A stretch of 64,000 nt of DNA from Lachnospiraceae bacterium (GTDB lineage Bacteria > Bacillota > Clostridia > Lachnospirales > Lachnospiraceae), in NCBI GenBank assembly GCA_902363555.1, contig CABJAM010000005.1, forward strand, positions 484,635 through 548,634. The letters are read 5' to 3'. Positions 45,056 through 53,456 of this stretch are shown one piece after another. The notes beneath the pieces were generated by a model, which was given only the letters and a program-made list of their open reading frames with translations, did not search any database and was not told the origin of the DNA. The translations under genes were made by a program, and so were the position numbers. The stretch's first letter is position 1. Every line of letters begins with the position of its first letter.

Positions 45056-45248
45056 ACTCACCTATGGCTCGTTGCTTCGCGCACCCGCCTCCGTTTCACT
45101 ACGGCGCGTCGCGGCAGTCGCCGCAGAGGTGAGCCAGCTCCCCTTTGTGGCTCGTTGCTTCTCACACCCGCCTCCGTTTCACTACGGCGCGTCGCGGCAG
45201 TCGCCACAAAGGTGAGCCAGCTCCCCTTTGTGGCTCGTTGCTTCGCGC
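45056..45248. repeat. 83 bp structured hairpin repeat, two full and one partial copy
   Basis: Full units are at 45083-45165 and 45166-45248, with a partial unit before 45083. The word GGCTCGTTGC occurs at 45066, 45149 and 45232, exactly 83 bases apart. The array starts right at the T-tract of the T-box terminator and separates the T-box from its first gene. Confidence 0.85.
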
Positions 45249-45507
45249 AAAAAAAGCTTCCTCCCTGAAAGGGCGAAAGCTCGCGGTACCACCTTTGTTT
45301 ATGAGCACGTGTATGCTCATATCTCTGACGTTTTTAACGGAACGACCCGTTACTTCCTACTGAGCGCATCTGCAGCCGTTGGGAAATACTGTTCAAAAGC
45401 TACCTTCGGAATCTACTTCTTTAGAATGTCTTTCAGCCGGTGAACATTCCTCTCTGACAAGGTTGGACTCTTACTCCTCTTTATCACTACATTTTTAATT
45501 TGGAATT
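45249..45507 (-). promoter_or_regulatory. T-box riboswitch upstream of the valS operon
   Basis: On the minus strand the leader contains AGAGAGGAATG (AG bulge region), GGCTGAAAGACATTC, the candidate specifier GTA in AAAGAAGTAGATTCC, and the T-box core AAGGTGGTACCGCG (45280-45293). It ends with a terminator AGCTTTCGCCCT/AGGGAGGAAGCT and seven T residues (45249-45255). GUA is a valine codon, matching valS downstream. Uncharged tRNA-Val would stabilise the antiterminator and raise expression of the small membrane protein and valS. Confidence 0.9.
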
Positions 45508-45513
45508 TCTTTA

Positions 45514-45542
45514 ATATTAGCGGGTTCTGAGATGTTTGTCAA
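45514..45542 (-). promoter_or_regulatory. promoter of the T-box/valS transcript
   Basis: TTGACA (45537-45542) and TAATAT (45514-45519) on the minus strand are 17 bases apart, a near-consensus sigma-A promoter. It lies 50 bases from the nearest CRISPR repeat. Confidence 0.8.
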
Positions 45543-45592
45543 GAGTTAAATTTTTTTACATAGCTCAGAGTGATCCAGACGAGCATAACGTA

Positions 45593-46166
45593 GTTTTAAT
45601 CCACGAGGCCCTTACGGACCTCGACGATATCAAATGGAGGAATGTAATGATTTTTACACGTTTCAATCCACGAGGCCCTTACGGACCTCGACCGCGCCCA
45701 AATGCAAATCCGCAGGGGCGGGAGAATTTCAATCCACGAGGCCCTTACGGACCCTGACAGAGCATATCACAAAACCATCAGACTCCGATGATCATGTTTC
45801 AATTCACGAGGCCCTTGCGGGCCCCGACGGCCATCGCTATCCCAAACTATGGCGGTGTGGATTTTTTCAATCCACGAGGCCCTTGTGGACCTCGACGGGA
45901 TAGGATTATTCGGAAAGCCTATGAAAATGGGGTTTCAATCCACGAGGCCCTTGCGGGCCCCGACGCAAAGTAATTAATGGTGTGAGCTTCGATCTGTTGT
46001 TTCAATCCACGAGGCCCTTACGGGCCCCGACTTTACGTAACCTGTACCACGAGCACGTTATTTAGCGTTTCAATCCACGAGGCCCTTGCGGGCCCCGACG
46101 TGTAATCGCTGGTCATCGGAGGTATTATGGCGGGTTTCAATCCACGAGACCCTAGCGGACCTCGAC
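45593..46166 (-). CRISPR. CRISPR array, type I-C-like repeat, 9 repeats and 8 spacers, no adjacent cas genes
   Basis: 33-base repeats start at 45593, 45660, 45726, 45796, 45864, 45932, 45999, 46067 and 46134; spacers are 33-37 bases. On the minus strand each ends GTGGATTGAAAC, the type I-C hallmark, so transcription is probably leftward, with the leader in the AT-rich DNA beyond 46166. Repeats vary: some have GGGGCCCGCAAGGGCCTC, others GAGGTCCGTAAGGGCCTC. Both forms keep the hairpin. The terminal repeats at 45593 and 46134 carry extra changes. No cas gene is present anywhere in the window. Confidence 0.95.
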
Positions 46167-46637
46167 GGCAAAATTACACAATATATTTTCTATAATATTC
46201 ATACAAAGCATACATTTTCAGACACAATATACAAATTCTATTTTTAGCCAAAGCCCTTTTCATTACCAACAAAGCTAAAACAACATCTTTTTAGAACGAA
46301 TCCCCTGGAAAATATATGTACACTCCATATTCGCACTATACACGTTATGAATTTACGCCTACAAAGATTCTACCATCTTTTCAATCTTCTGTCCAATAAA
46401 AAAATCCATCCCAAATAAATACTGCTCATCCAATATCTTTTCAGTATATTCCCAGTTACACCTTCTACATCTTTCCAACGCCATCCCTAGCTACCATTAA
46501 TAAAATTTACCTCACGGCCAAAACACCCAACGGCTAGTCCTCCGGTGAATAAAAAACCTTAATATACCATCACTGGCCCAAATTCTGTTCTACGCACCAC
46601 AAACCCAATCATACCATTACTTTCCCAATAACACACA
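46167..46637. other. AT-rich gene-poor region beside the CRISPR array (probable leader)
   Basis: About 470 bases with few features. The first 100 or so bases next to the array are AT-rich and contain TATTATAGAAAATATATT on the minus strand, as expected for a CRISPR leader. The rest holds one small open frame (46359-46484) and no recognisable cas, repeat or RNA gene. It may be decayed sequence. Confidence 0.5.
46359..46484 (-). CDS. possible 41-residue ORF or gene remnant
   Basis: The frame reads MALERCRRCNWEYTEKILDE, then QYLFGMDFFIGQKIEKMVES and a final Leu. Composition looks protein-like, with a CxxC pair and an amphipathic C-terminal half. There is no convincing ribosome binding site, and I do not recognise it. 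It may be the surviving end of a lost gene or a real small protein. Confidence 0.25.
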   Translation of the reverse strand: MALERCRRCNWEYTEKILDEQYLFGMDFFIGQKIEKMVESL

Positions 46638-47450
46638 TCAGCCGTTCAACATCACCCACTCAATCGATTGACGAAGCCCCTCCAGCATATCTGAATAGTC
46701 AAAAAGCTCAATGATCCACGTTCCTTCGTATTTAAAGGATTTAAGTCTGTCAATTATTTCCTTTATCCGAATGTAGCCGCTGCCTACCGGAGCTGCATAG
46801 ACTGCGTGGCCATCCCGTCCATACTTCGCTTTATCCATCGGTCGATGAGGTTGCTTAGCCCTGTCTTTTAGATGCACAGCAAAAATCCTGTCAATAAATA
46901 CGTCCAGCGCCTCCAGCTCATTTTCGCCGTCTATAATAAAATTTCCCGTATCAAAACCACATTTCAGGCCATCTACATGATCGAGAAACCACTTCAGGCC
47001 ATCCACACAGCAATAAGGTGCATCCAGTCCATCAAAATCTTCCATTGTCACCACAATGCCTTTGTTTTTGCCATAATCGACCGCACGCTTTAACACAAAA
47101 GCCATATTTTCCAAGCAGCGCTGACGTTCCTGCGGCTTCTGCTCTGTCACCATTCCCGGAACGATAAGGACGCTGCCGGCACCGGTCCTCTCCGCCATAT
47201 CAATCAGATTTTTCCAGCTTTCATCCTCCGGGTGATGCCCAAAATCATAAAACCAGTAATACCCTTCGATCCCCAACTGTAATTCTTCCAAAAGCGCTGT
47301 AAGTTCAGCTTCCCGTTCCGCCATCGTCTGATAGCTCATATAAACCCGGTTAAGCCCGAAATTTTTAAGCTCCGCTAACGTCTCCTTCTCCGGACGGCCC
47401 TCTTTTCCAATACCTTCCAGAAAATTTTCATAAAATATGGCTATTTTCAT
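46638..47450 (-). CDS. sugar phosphate isomerase/epimerase-like TIM-barrel protein
   Basis: A 270-residue xylose-isomerase-like TIM barrel. Candidate metal ligands are Glu in TMEDFDG (about 151), Asp in GFDTGNFI (about 187), His in VHLKDR (about 212) and Glu in WIIELFDYSD (about 255). These proteins isomerise or epimerise sugars or inositol derivatives. I start at 47450, just after GGGAGGGG; the upstream ATG at 47468 contains that site. It is a lone gene between the CRISPR region and a tandem-repeat array. It lacks the DUF6379 partner that the two other TIM barrels have. Confidence 0.82.
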   Translation of the reverse strand: MKIAIFYENFLEGIGKEGRPEKETLAELKNFGLNRVYMSYQTMAEREAELTALLEELQLGIEGYYWFYDFGHHPEDESWKNLIDMAERTGAGSVLIVPGMVTEQKPQERQRCLENMAFVLKRAVDYGKNKGIVVTMEDFDGLDAPYCCVDGLKWFLDHVDGLKCGFDTGNFIIDGENELEALDVFIDRIFAVHLKDRAKQPHRPMDKAKYGRDGHAVYAAPVGSGYIRIKEIIDRLKSFKYEGTWIIELFDYSDMLEGLRQSIEWVMLNG

Positions 47451-47554
47451 TACTTCTTCCCCTCCCATTTATCTATACACTTTTAACACTCAACACATAG
47501 AACTGATTCCGCCCCGTTTGCCCCGCGTCAGCATAGCACATTTTTTTACACACG

Positions 47555-47820
47555 GCACATAAAGCCCATCGCGGCCAAGGCGCCTGACCTGGTGGCAGTA
47601 AGCCACATCTATTTTAACGTATAGCGCATAAAGGCCATCGCGACCAAGAAGCCTGGCGGCAGTAAGCCGCATCTATTTTAACGCACCGCACATGAACCCC
47701 ATCCCGGTCAAGAAGCCTGGTGGCAGCAAAACACATTTATTTTATCGCACCACACATGAAGCCCATCCCGGCCAAGGCGCCTGACGGCAGCAAAATACAT
47801 TTATTTTATTGCACAGCACA
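47555..47820. repeat. 59-69 bp tandem repeat copying the 3' end of the nucleotidyltransferase gene
   Basis: Four units begin near 47555, 47624, 47688 and 47752, sharing GCACATAAAGCCCATC-like, GGCCAAGGCGCCTGAC-like and CATCTATTTTAAC-like parts. Read on the minus strand, each has TGTGGTGCGATAAAATAAAT or a variant, close to the gene's true end TGCTGTGCAATAAAATAAAT. The array lies just beyond the stop codon. Units 3 and 4 are the best ghost copies. Confidence 0.8.
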
Positions 47821-48556
47821 AGGCATCGATTTGCTTTAGCATATCACAGGCAAATTTCTCTCCGGCCGCCACGTCCATAGCAAACACCTTATCCAACGTG
47901 TAGCTTTTAAGCGCCGCCTCGATCAACTCCCGATATTCTCCCGTCAAATGGGCTATCCCCCACAGACCGCCATCCCTTTTTGATAATATCGCCCCATCCT
48001 GAACATAAGCCAGCACCCTGCATAAATTCAGTATAATATATACCGGAGACTGCGCGATCTCTGCGTGGGCATTTTCGATATCTTTCCGGATGCTGTCCAC
48101 ATAATAAGCTTTGGGCACATCGCCAAATACATCAATAATATCCTTTCCGCAAAGAACCTTGCCCACCGCTTTAGTCACTGTAAAATGGGCGGCCAGATCC
48201 TCGTCCGTTCCATGCATTTTTTCGCAATACCCCGCCAAATCTGCTTTATACCCGGCTTTATGTGCATTGGAAAAATGCAGTTCATACGGTGTTGAATAAA
48301 CAAATGTCCGGCAATATTCCTCAAGGACAACACTCATCTCCAGCCCTTTTTTAGGACTGACATTTTCCAGATCTAATAAGACCTTAATAAGCGCCATCTT
48401 TTCTTCCGGCAGCAGAGGTTTACTGACAACCACAAGAAAATCCAAATCACTTGTATTCCATCGAAAACATCCAAAAGCGGCAGAACCATGAATATAAATA
48501 CCTACCAGCTTGTCTTTAAGTATTTTTTTGTAGGACCTGCAAATTATATCTAACAT
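47801..48556 (-). CDS. aminoglycoside adenylyltransferase-like nucleotidyltransferase (DUF4111)
   Basis: A 251-residue protein of the ANT(3'')/ANT(9) type. The nucleotidyltransferase core is HGSAAFG at 23-29 followed by SDLDFLVVV at 36-44, with catalytic Asp residues 37 and 39. The C-terminal DUF4111 helical domain follows (YIILNLCRVLAYVQDGAILSK; GIAHLTGEYRELI). Such proteins adenylylate streptomycin or spectinomycin, but many chromosomal members have unknown substrates. It lies four bases downstream of the YdeI-like gene. Its 3' end is the seed of a tandem array. Confidence 0.82.
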   Translation of the reverse strand: MLDIICRSYKKILKDKLVGIYIHGSAAFGCFRWNTSDLDFLVVVSKPLLPEEKMALIKVLLDLENVSPKKGLEMSVVLEEYCRTFVYSTPYELHFSNAHKAGYKADLAGYCEKMHGTDEDLAAHFTVTKAVGKVLCGKDIIDVFGDVPKAYYVDSIRKDIENAHAEIAQSPVYIILNLCRVLAYVQDGAILSKRDGGLWGIAHLTGEYRELIEAALKSYTLDKVFAMDVAAGEKFACDMLKQIDALCCAIK

Positions 48557-48560
48557 ATTT

Positions 48561-49121
48561 TCACATCGGTTTCAAATTTTTATTGAGCCGGTCAACCATC
48601 CAGAGGATGCGCTTCTTTTGGCCGGCTTCCGTTTTGGCATCAAGATAGGCCCGGGTGTACGTTTTCTTAACCGACATGGACATATTTTGAAAATTCGTAT
48701 AAGCCGGCTCATATTCCTGTAAAATTGAGGATAACATAGCAATATCCTCCCCGGTCACCTCCGGAGTTTTGGGGGCATCCCACTGTCCGTTCTTTTTGGC
48801 CGCCTCAATTTTAGCTCTGCCATAATCGGTCATTTTTCCCTGCTGCTCAAGCTTTTCCACCAGCTTTTTATTTTTCTCCGACCACTTGCTGTTCTGCCTG
48901 CGAGAAGAAAAATATTTTTTATAAGTCTTATTATCAAGACTCTGCATCACACCGTCAATCCAGCCAAAACACAAGGCTTCCTCAAGCGCCTCACCAGCCT
49001 TTAAGGTTACCAGGCCTCCGGCTTTTCCAAATAACAGCCAGACGCCCTGCTCTGACATGCAATGCTCAGCAAGCCATTTTCTAAATTCATCTCTGTCCGC
49101 AAACGTTAATATATCAGCCAT
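48561..49121 (-). CDS. YdeI/OmpD-associated family protein
   Basis: A 186-residue protein of the YdeI/OmpD-associated family (bacteriocin-protection-like). Typical blocks are FADRDEFRKWLAEH, GVWLLFGKAG, EALEEALCFGWIDGV, RRQNSKWSEKNKKLVEKL and a C-terminal WMVDRLNKN. The chosen ATG at 49121 follows GGAGGT; the GTG at 49127 overlaps the site. It is the first gene of a two-gene operon with the nucleotidyltransferase gene. Its biochemical role is not established. Confidence 0.87.
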   Translation of the reverse strand: MADILTFADRDEFRKWLAEHCMSEQGVWLLFGKAGGLVTLKAGEALEEALCFGWIDGVMQSLDNKTYKKYFSSRRQNSKWSEKNKKLVEKLEQQGKMTDYGRAKIEAAKKNGQWDAPKTPEVTGEDIAMLSSILQEYEPAYTNFQNMSMSVKKTYTRAYLDAKTEAGQKKRILWMVDRLNKNLKPM

Positions 49122-49161
49122 GCACACCTCCTGTTAAAAAATACCAAAGCGCAAATTAAAT

Positions 49162-50970
49162 TTAAGAGCAGTATCTGATTTCCTTCAAAACGACACTCCC
49201 CTGTACCACTTCAATAATCAGCCGAACGGTCCGCGCATTCATCTGCGGCTCCAATCTCAGCAGGCCATAATTCTCTGGAACTTGCCGGTCACAGCACCCA
49301 GATGGCAGCGCACCACTCCCGGCAGACAGCGCACCACCCCTCGCGGACAACATACCGCTTCCGGCAGGCAGTGCAGCGCTGCCCACAGCCTTACCTGACA
49401 CTTTACCAGAGAAAATCACTTTACTTTTCCTGCCATCATCCGCAAGCACCTGCATGACAGCAGTCTCACCCAATTTATATACAAGCTCCAGCGATGCCCG
49501 GTCTGTGCATTCCCGCAGTGTATACGAAGCGTGATCACCGGCCAGCAGAACAAGCTCGTAATGCTCCCAGTCTCCAGCGGTATCCTGAGGCCCGATAACA
49601 CCCAGCGTCGATGTGTAACCGTCCTCCGTCACAATCTTCATACCATCGTTGATTCGGCAGCCAAAGCCATTGCCATAAGGAAAGCTTCCCTTAAACACCT
49701 TACTCCCGTCCTCCAAAATGTCATCGTAGGCCACCGCAGGCACCGTGCATCCGGGCGTCCGCAGCATGTAGCAGATTCCCTTATCCGAAATATGACAGTT
49801 TTCATATTGGATCTGATCAAGGTACTGATCGAAAATCGCCTGGGCATGGGCATAGGAAGGCCGAACGCCGCCATCCCGGGCGTAGCTGATGATCATGGGC
49901 CATTCATCCGGCAGATCATGCGCGGCAAAATACCGGTCCGCCATAGCATCATAGGCCGCCTTGTAGCACCACACATTAAAACCGATATGATATTCCACAG
50001 ACAGCTCATACATGGCCGTCATCCATTTGGGGCTGCCGCCGCCCTCCCCAAACCATACGGGAACATCCAGCTCCGCACTTTTGGCTACGGACGCTGAAAA
50101 CATATCATATTGGGGCATAGCTCCGTAATTATGTATTGCCAGCCCCCAGTTATGACATTCCGGATCAAAATCGCAGTCAAACATGTCCACCCTGGATGAA
50201 AATACATGGCCATTGAGCAAAAGCAGATGGTTTTTGTCAAACCGGCGCATTCTCGTCACCAGCTCATGGTAAAATTCCTTCAGTTTGGGCACATATTCCT
50301 CCCAAACAGGTCCGGACAATGGCTCATTGATCAGATCATAGCCGCCCACGATCTCCCGGTCTGCATAACGATTGGCAAGCGCTTCACACAACAGCATCGT
50401 GCGCTCCCAGCTCTCCTCGTCATAAAACAGATGAGGCATCCCATCCACGCCGTCATCACATGGCAGCGCCGACTGGCCGCCGACAGCTGCATGAAGGTCC
50501 AGTATGGCGTAAATATGATATTTTTCACACCAGCCCAGCACATCGTCCAGCATGGCAAAGGTATCCTCATTAAATTCAATCCCCGGCTCCTCATACAAAA
50601 GCGTTCTGGCGTCCAATGGCAGGCGCACGGAATTTAAGCCCCAGTCCGCCATCTGACGGATATCCGCCTCGCCGAGATGATTTCGATACCACCTGGGCCA
50701 AAATTCCGCCTCGTATTTTGTTCCGCACAGCTCCCGGATCAAGGCGGAAAAGCTGCGCCCCCGGTCCATTCGGCCAATAGGGGCGTTCACCTTTTTCACC
50801 GGTACCTGAAAATCAGAAAAGCCACCGATCATAAACCCTTCCGGATTATTCCAGTTGCCGGCGCCAAGACCTCTTAAAATTATTTCCTGACCATCTCCAT
50901 TGACCATGATCCGGCCCTTTGCGTGTAAAAAACCTTTCACTCGATTTCTGTCAAATACTTCTGTTCTCAT
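49162..50970 (-). CDS. glycoside hydrolase family 5-like protein with C-terminal beta domain
   Basis: A 602-residue protein without a signal peptide. The TIM barrel has the GH5 acid/base in GYDLINEPLSG (about 211) and the likely nucleophile Glu in VWFGEGGG (about 310), with RLPLD (about 115) and WCYKAAYD nearby. After residue 400 comes a beta-rich domain. The final linker holds four 7-residue repeats (GSAALPA, GSGMLSA, RGGALSA, GSGALPS). It probably acts on an oligosaccharide in the cytoplasm. GGAGGATTAT precedes the ATG. Confidence 0.85.
   Translation of the reverse strand: MRTEVFDRNRVKGFLHAKGRIMVNGDGQEIILRGLGAGNWNNPEGFMIGGFSDFQVPVKKVNAPIGRMDRGRSFSALIRELCGTKYEAEFWPRWYRNHLGEADIRQMADWGLNSVRLPLDARTLLYEEPGIEFNEDTFAMLDDVLGWCEKYHIYAILDLHAAVGGQSALPCDDGVDGMPHLFYDEESWERTMLLCEALANRYADREIVGGYDLINEPLSGPVWEEYVPKLKEFYHELVTRMRRFDKNHLLLLNGHVFSSRVDMFDCDFDPECHNWGLAIHNYGAMPQYDMFSASVAKSAELDVPVWFGEGGGSPKWMTAMYELSVEYHIGFNVWCYKAAYDAMADRYFAAHDLPDEWPMIISYARDGGVRPSYAHAQAIFDQYLDQIQYENCHISDKGICYMLRTPGCTVPAVAYDDILEDGSKVFKGSFPYGNGFGCRINDGMKIVTEDGYTSTLGVIGPQDTAGDWEHYELVLLAGDHASYTLRECTDRASLELVYKLGETAVMQVLADDGRKSKVIFSGKVSGKAVGSAALPAGSGMLSARGGALSAGSGALPSGCCDRQVPENYGLLRLEPQMNARTVRLIIEVVQGSVVLKEIRYCS
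49300..49383. repeat. in-frame 21 bp minisatellite in the GH5-like gene
   Basis: Four 21-base units encode GSAALPA, GSGMLSA, RGGALSA and GSGALPS. The frame is preserved, so the repeat length can change without breaking the protein. Confidence 0.75.
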
Positions 50971-51077
50971 ATAATCCTCCGAACTTAATTTTTATTATCC
51001 GATCTTTTTTCGACACTTTACAAGACCTGTCTTTAAAGTTAGACACTCCTAAGCTGACTTTGGGGTATTTAACACTC

Positions 51078-51125
51078 GCGGCTGCCGCCAGGGTCAGGCA
51101 AGCCTGACTTGGGCTCGTTGCCCGC
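51078..51125. repeat. structured hairpin repeat, diverged subfamily copy
   Basis: GCGGCTGCCGCCAGGGTCAG and CCTGACTTGGGCTCGTTGCC. It shares the base and the preceding GGGGTATTT..CACTC with the copy at 25806 but has different tip pairs (GGTCAGGC with GCCTGACT). It lies upstream of the GH5-like gene. Confidence 0.7.
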
Positions 51126-51257
51126 CAAAATAAAAGAAGCCCTGATATGCTCAATTAATTGTATCATATTCCGGGCTTGATTTCACTATATTAAATTTTA
51201 TACGCTTCGCGGCAGGCGATATACCCGTTAAATTTACAGTACCGCCCAGGCTGCCCT

Positions 51258-51314
51258 GCCCCTGCCCGGAGCGCCCCCGGGCAGAGCGTTAGCGGCGGCA
51301 GCCGCAGCTAACGC
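51258..51314 (-). terminator. two GC-rich hairpins after the DUF5716 gene
   Basis: GCGTTAGC (51286-51293) pairs with GCTAACGC (51307-51314), and just beyond it CTGCCCGG pairs with CCGGGCAG. They start two bases after the stop codon of the DUF5716 gene. There is no T-tract, so termination is inferred from position. Confidence 0.45.
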
Positions 51315-51316
51315 CG

Positions 51317-53446
51317 CTACCCGCGGTACCATTCCTTTAATTCATCCAAATACCCCGCCATCCTCTGATGATACATTTCCGACGATTTATCATTATTAAT
51401 ATCCCGGACAAGCTTTAGGCGCTCATTCCTGTCGCTGCCGGCCGCCGCCTGGACGCGGTCAAATTCCCCGAGGATGGCATTTATATCGTCCTCCTCCAGA
51501 CTGCTGTTTTCCACAGCGTCAAAAAAGGATGTTTCATCCAGCAGCAGCTTGGATATCCACAAAAAGCTTTTAAGAGAATTTTCATTCTGATTCAGACGCC
51601 ACGCCCGCTTAAAGCACTCCTGCGCTGCGGAAAAATTCATAACGCGGGTATAGGTAACGCCCAGGTTATGCCATGTATCCCCTTTAAATTCCCGGGTCAC
51701 CTCATCCTTTGCCTGATGCTCCATATCGTAAATCACATCATTATATACACGGATCGCCTCCATATAGCGGCAGTATCGGATATAATTGTCCGCCTCCAGC
51801 TTTTTGGATTCCGTGGGATTTTGATGGGAAAGATCATCGATGATCTGCATCAGATGCTTGCATTCCTCTGCCGTATAGTAATCCACGTAATTCATAAAAT
51901 AGCGGATGATCTCCTTTAAGGTGGAGCCGCCCTTAATGAGATTTTTAAGCCCCCGGGTAAGGGAAACCTCATTCATATTTTTTTCCAGCCAGTAAAGCAG
52001 GTCCTCACCGAAGGTGTCCATATTTACGGCATATATATTTTCAAAAATATAATAACACAGCTCTTCCACGGAAAATACTTTCATTCCGCTCATATTAAAA
52101 TAGTACGGAACGCGCTCCGCCACTTCCCGGTTTAAGATCAGCCGCCCGGTGATTTCAAAATTATCCGGCGACTCGTATTCCACCACGTTCAGCCGCTTTT
52201 TCCACGTCTTGCCGGTGCCGGGGAACAGGGAGCCAAAGCCTTTATCCTCCATGATCACGTTGCATATATTGGAATCTTCAAATTCCAGATGCATATGGAT
52301 GCGGGTCGTCCGATTTGGGCGCTGGGGCATACTTTCCAGCTTTAAAGGGATGAGCCGCTCCTTATTGGTGACAAAATCCCGCACATGAAGGGGGATCGTG
52401 TCCGTGCCGTCCAAAATAAATTCCGCCGTTTCCTGGATATTGTACCAGTCCGAACCGGCCTTCACCAGATCATAGCGGAAGCTCTCACGCCCCCGGGTCA
52501 CCTGGAGATATATATTTTCCGGAACAATTTCATCGTTCAGGGCGATAAAGGTCTGATTTTTTGACTTCGTGGCCTCCAGCATACTGTTATAGCAGGCGCC
52601 CTTGGCATAGAGGTTTTGGCCAATAAAGCCTTTCCGGTTGCTGCACATGATTTTCAGCGACATATTCATCCAGTCGCCTTCAAAACCGCGGCCCACCAGA
52701 TAGATGGTGGAAACGTTCCGGTTGCCCAGCACCTCCTTGATCACATTGAGGAAACGCCGGTCCAGCTCCACCGGAGAAAGCACCTTGTAATCCTCGCCGT
52801 TTAAATAAGCCCCCAGGGCAAGAGTGGTCGCCTGGATGACCATAGGAGAACGCTTTCTGTTAATAGTTAGATGACAATACGAAAGCCCCGTGTCGTTATA
52901 TTCAAACATGCCCACATCGTGCTGCCACAGCTCCTTTGGCTGGCACAGCGCATAATTTTCATAACTGGCCACATGATTTTGGATCTTCAGCTTTTCCGGC
53001 GCTATGTCTAACGTCCGCCCAAGCTCCAGCAGGTCTTCGATGAGCTTTCTGGAAAACTCCGGCGCTGTAAATGTGAGCCACTCCACCTTGCCGTGGGGAT
53101 AATAACGCCCGATCAGCTCCAGTGACAGCGTGACAAATTTAAACAGCAGCGCCTTTTTTTCAAAGGTCTCCCCGCCGATCATCATGGTCGGCTCATCCTC
53201 ATAGTGCACAAGAAAATCCCGGATAAATATCCATGGCTCCTCCATATGCGCTTCGGCATCCTCGCCGAAAAACCATTCGTCGCCATTGCTTTTTTTGCTC
53301 AGCTTTGTCGGGATTTCATAAGCGGCCTTTTTTCCCGGCAGACAGATGGAATCCACCTCGTTTTTCCGCTCATTGTAACAGCTGATTTGAGAATAAGCAT
53401 TTCCCAGATCATAGCCAACCCAGAGATTTATGTAATTTTCTGCCAT
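51317..53446 (-). CDS. DUF5716-family protein: Hsp70-like ATPase with C-terminal TPR region
   Basis: A 709-residue protein with an actin/Hsp70-like N-terminal ATPase fold: VGYDLGNAYSQI (about 10-21) is the phosphate-1 loop, with a matching second half near 235-260 (VSTIYLVGRGFEG). After about residue 330 it departs from Hsp70. The C-terminal third is helical, with a tetratricopeptide-like unit (WHNLGVTYTRVMNFSAAQEC). The gene is 10 bases downstream of the 1188-residue partner, in the same operon. I believe this is the DUF5716 family, paired with DUF5717. Function is unknown. AGAGGTG precedes the ATG. Confidence 0.8.
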   Translation of the reverse strand: MAENYINLWVGYDLGNAYSQISCYNERKNEVDSICLPGKKAAYEIPTKLSKKSNGDEWFFGEDAEAHMEEPWIFIRDFLVHYEDEPTMMIGGETFEKKALLFKFVTLSLELIGRYYPHGKVEWLTFTAPEFSRKLIEDLLELGRTLDIAPEKLKIQNHVASYENYALCQPKELWQHDVGMFEYNDTGLSYCHLTINRKRSPMVIQATTLALGAYLNGEDYKVLSPVELDRRFLNVIKEVLGNRNVSTIYLVGRGFEGDWMNMSLKIMCSNRKGFIGQNLYAKGACYNSMLEATKSKNQTFIALNDEIVPENIYLQVTRGRESFRYDLVKAGSDWYNIQETAEFILDGTDTIPLHVRDFVTNKERLIPLKLESMPQRPNRTTRIHMHLEFEDSNICNVIMEDKGFGSLFPGTGKTWKKRLNVVEYESPDNFEITGRLILNREVAERVPYYFNMSGMKVFSVEELCYYIFENIYAVNMDTFGEDLLYWLEKNMNEVSLTRGLKNLIKGGSTLKEIIRYFMNYVDYYTAEECKHLMQIIDDLSHQNPTESKKLEADNYIRYCRYMEAIRVYNDVIYDMEHQAKDEVTREFKGDTWHNLGVTYTRVMNFSAAQECFKRAWRLNQNENSLKSFLWISKLLLDETSFFDAVENSSLEEDDINAILGEFDRVQAAAGSDRNERLKLVRDINNDKSSEMYHQRMAGYLDELKEWYRG

Positions 53447-53456
53447 ATTCTCACCT

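Noticed and set aside
45536..45973. Open frames across the CRISPR array
   Set aside because: They consist of repeat translations (STRPLRT-like units) and are artefacts of the array.
45593..46637. A nearby cas locus
   Set aside because: No Cas-like protein is encoded on either side of the array within the window; the adjacent genes are the valS operon and a TIM-barrel gene.
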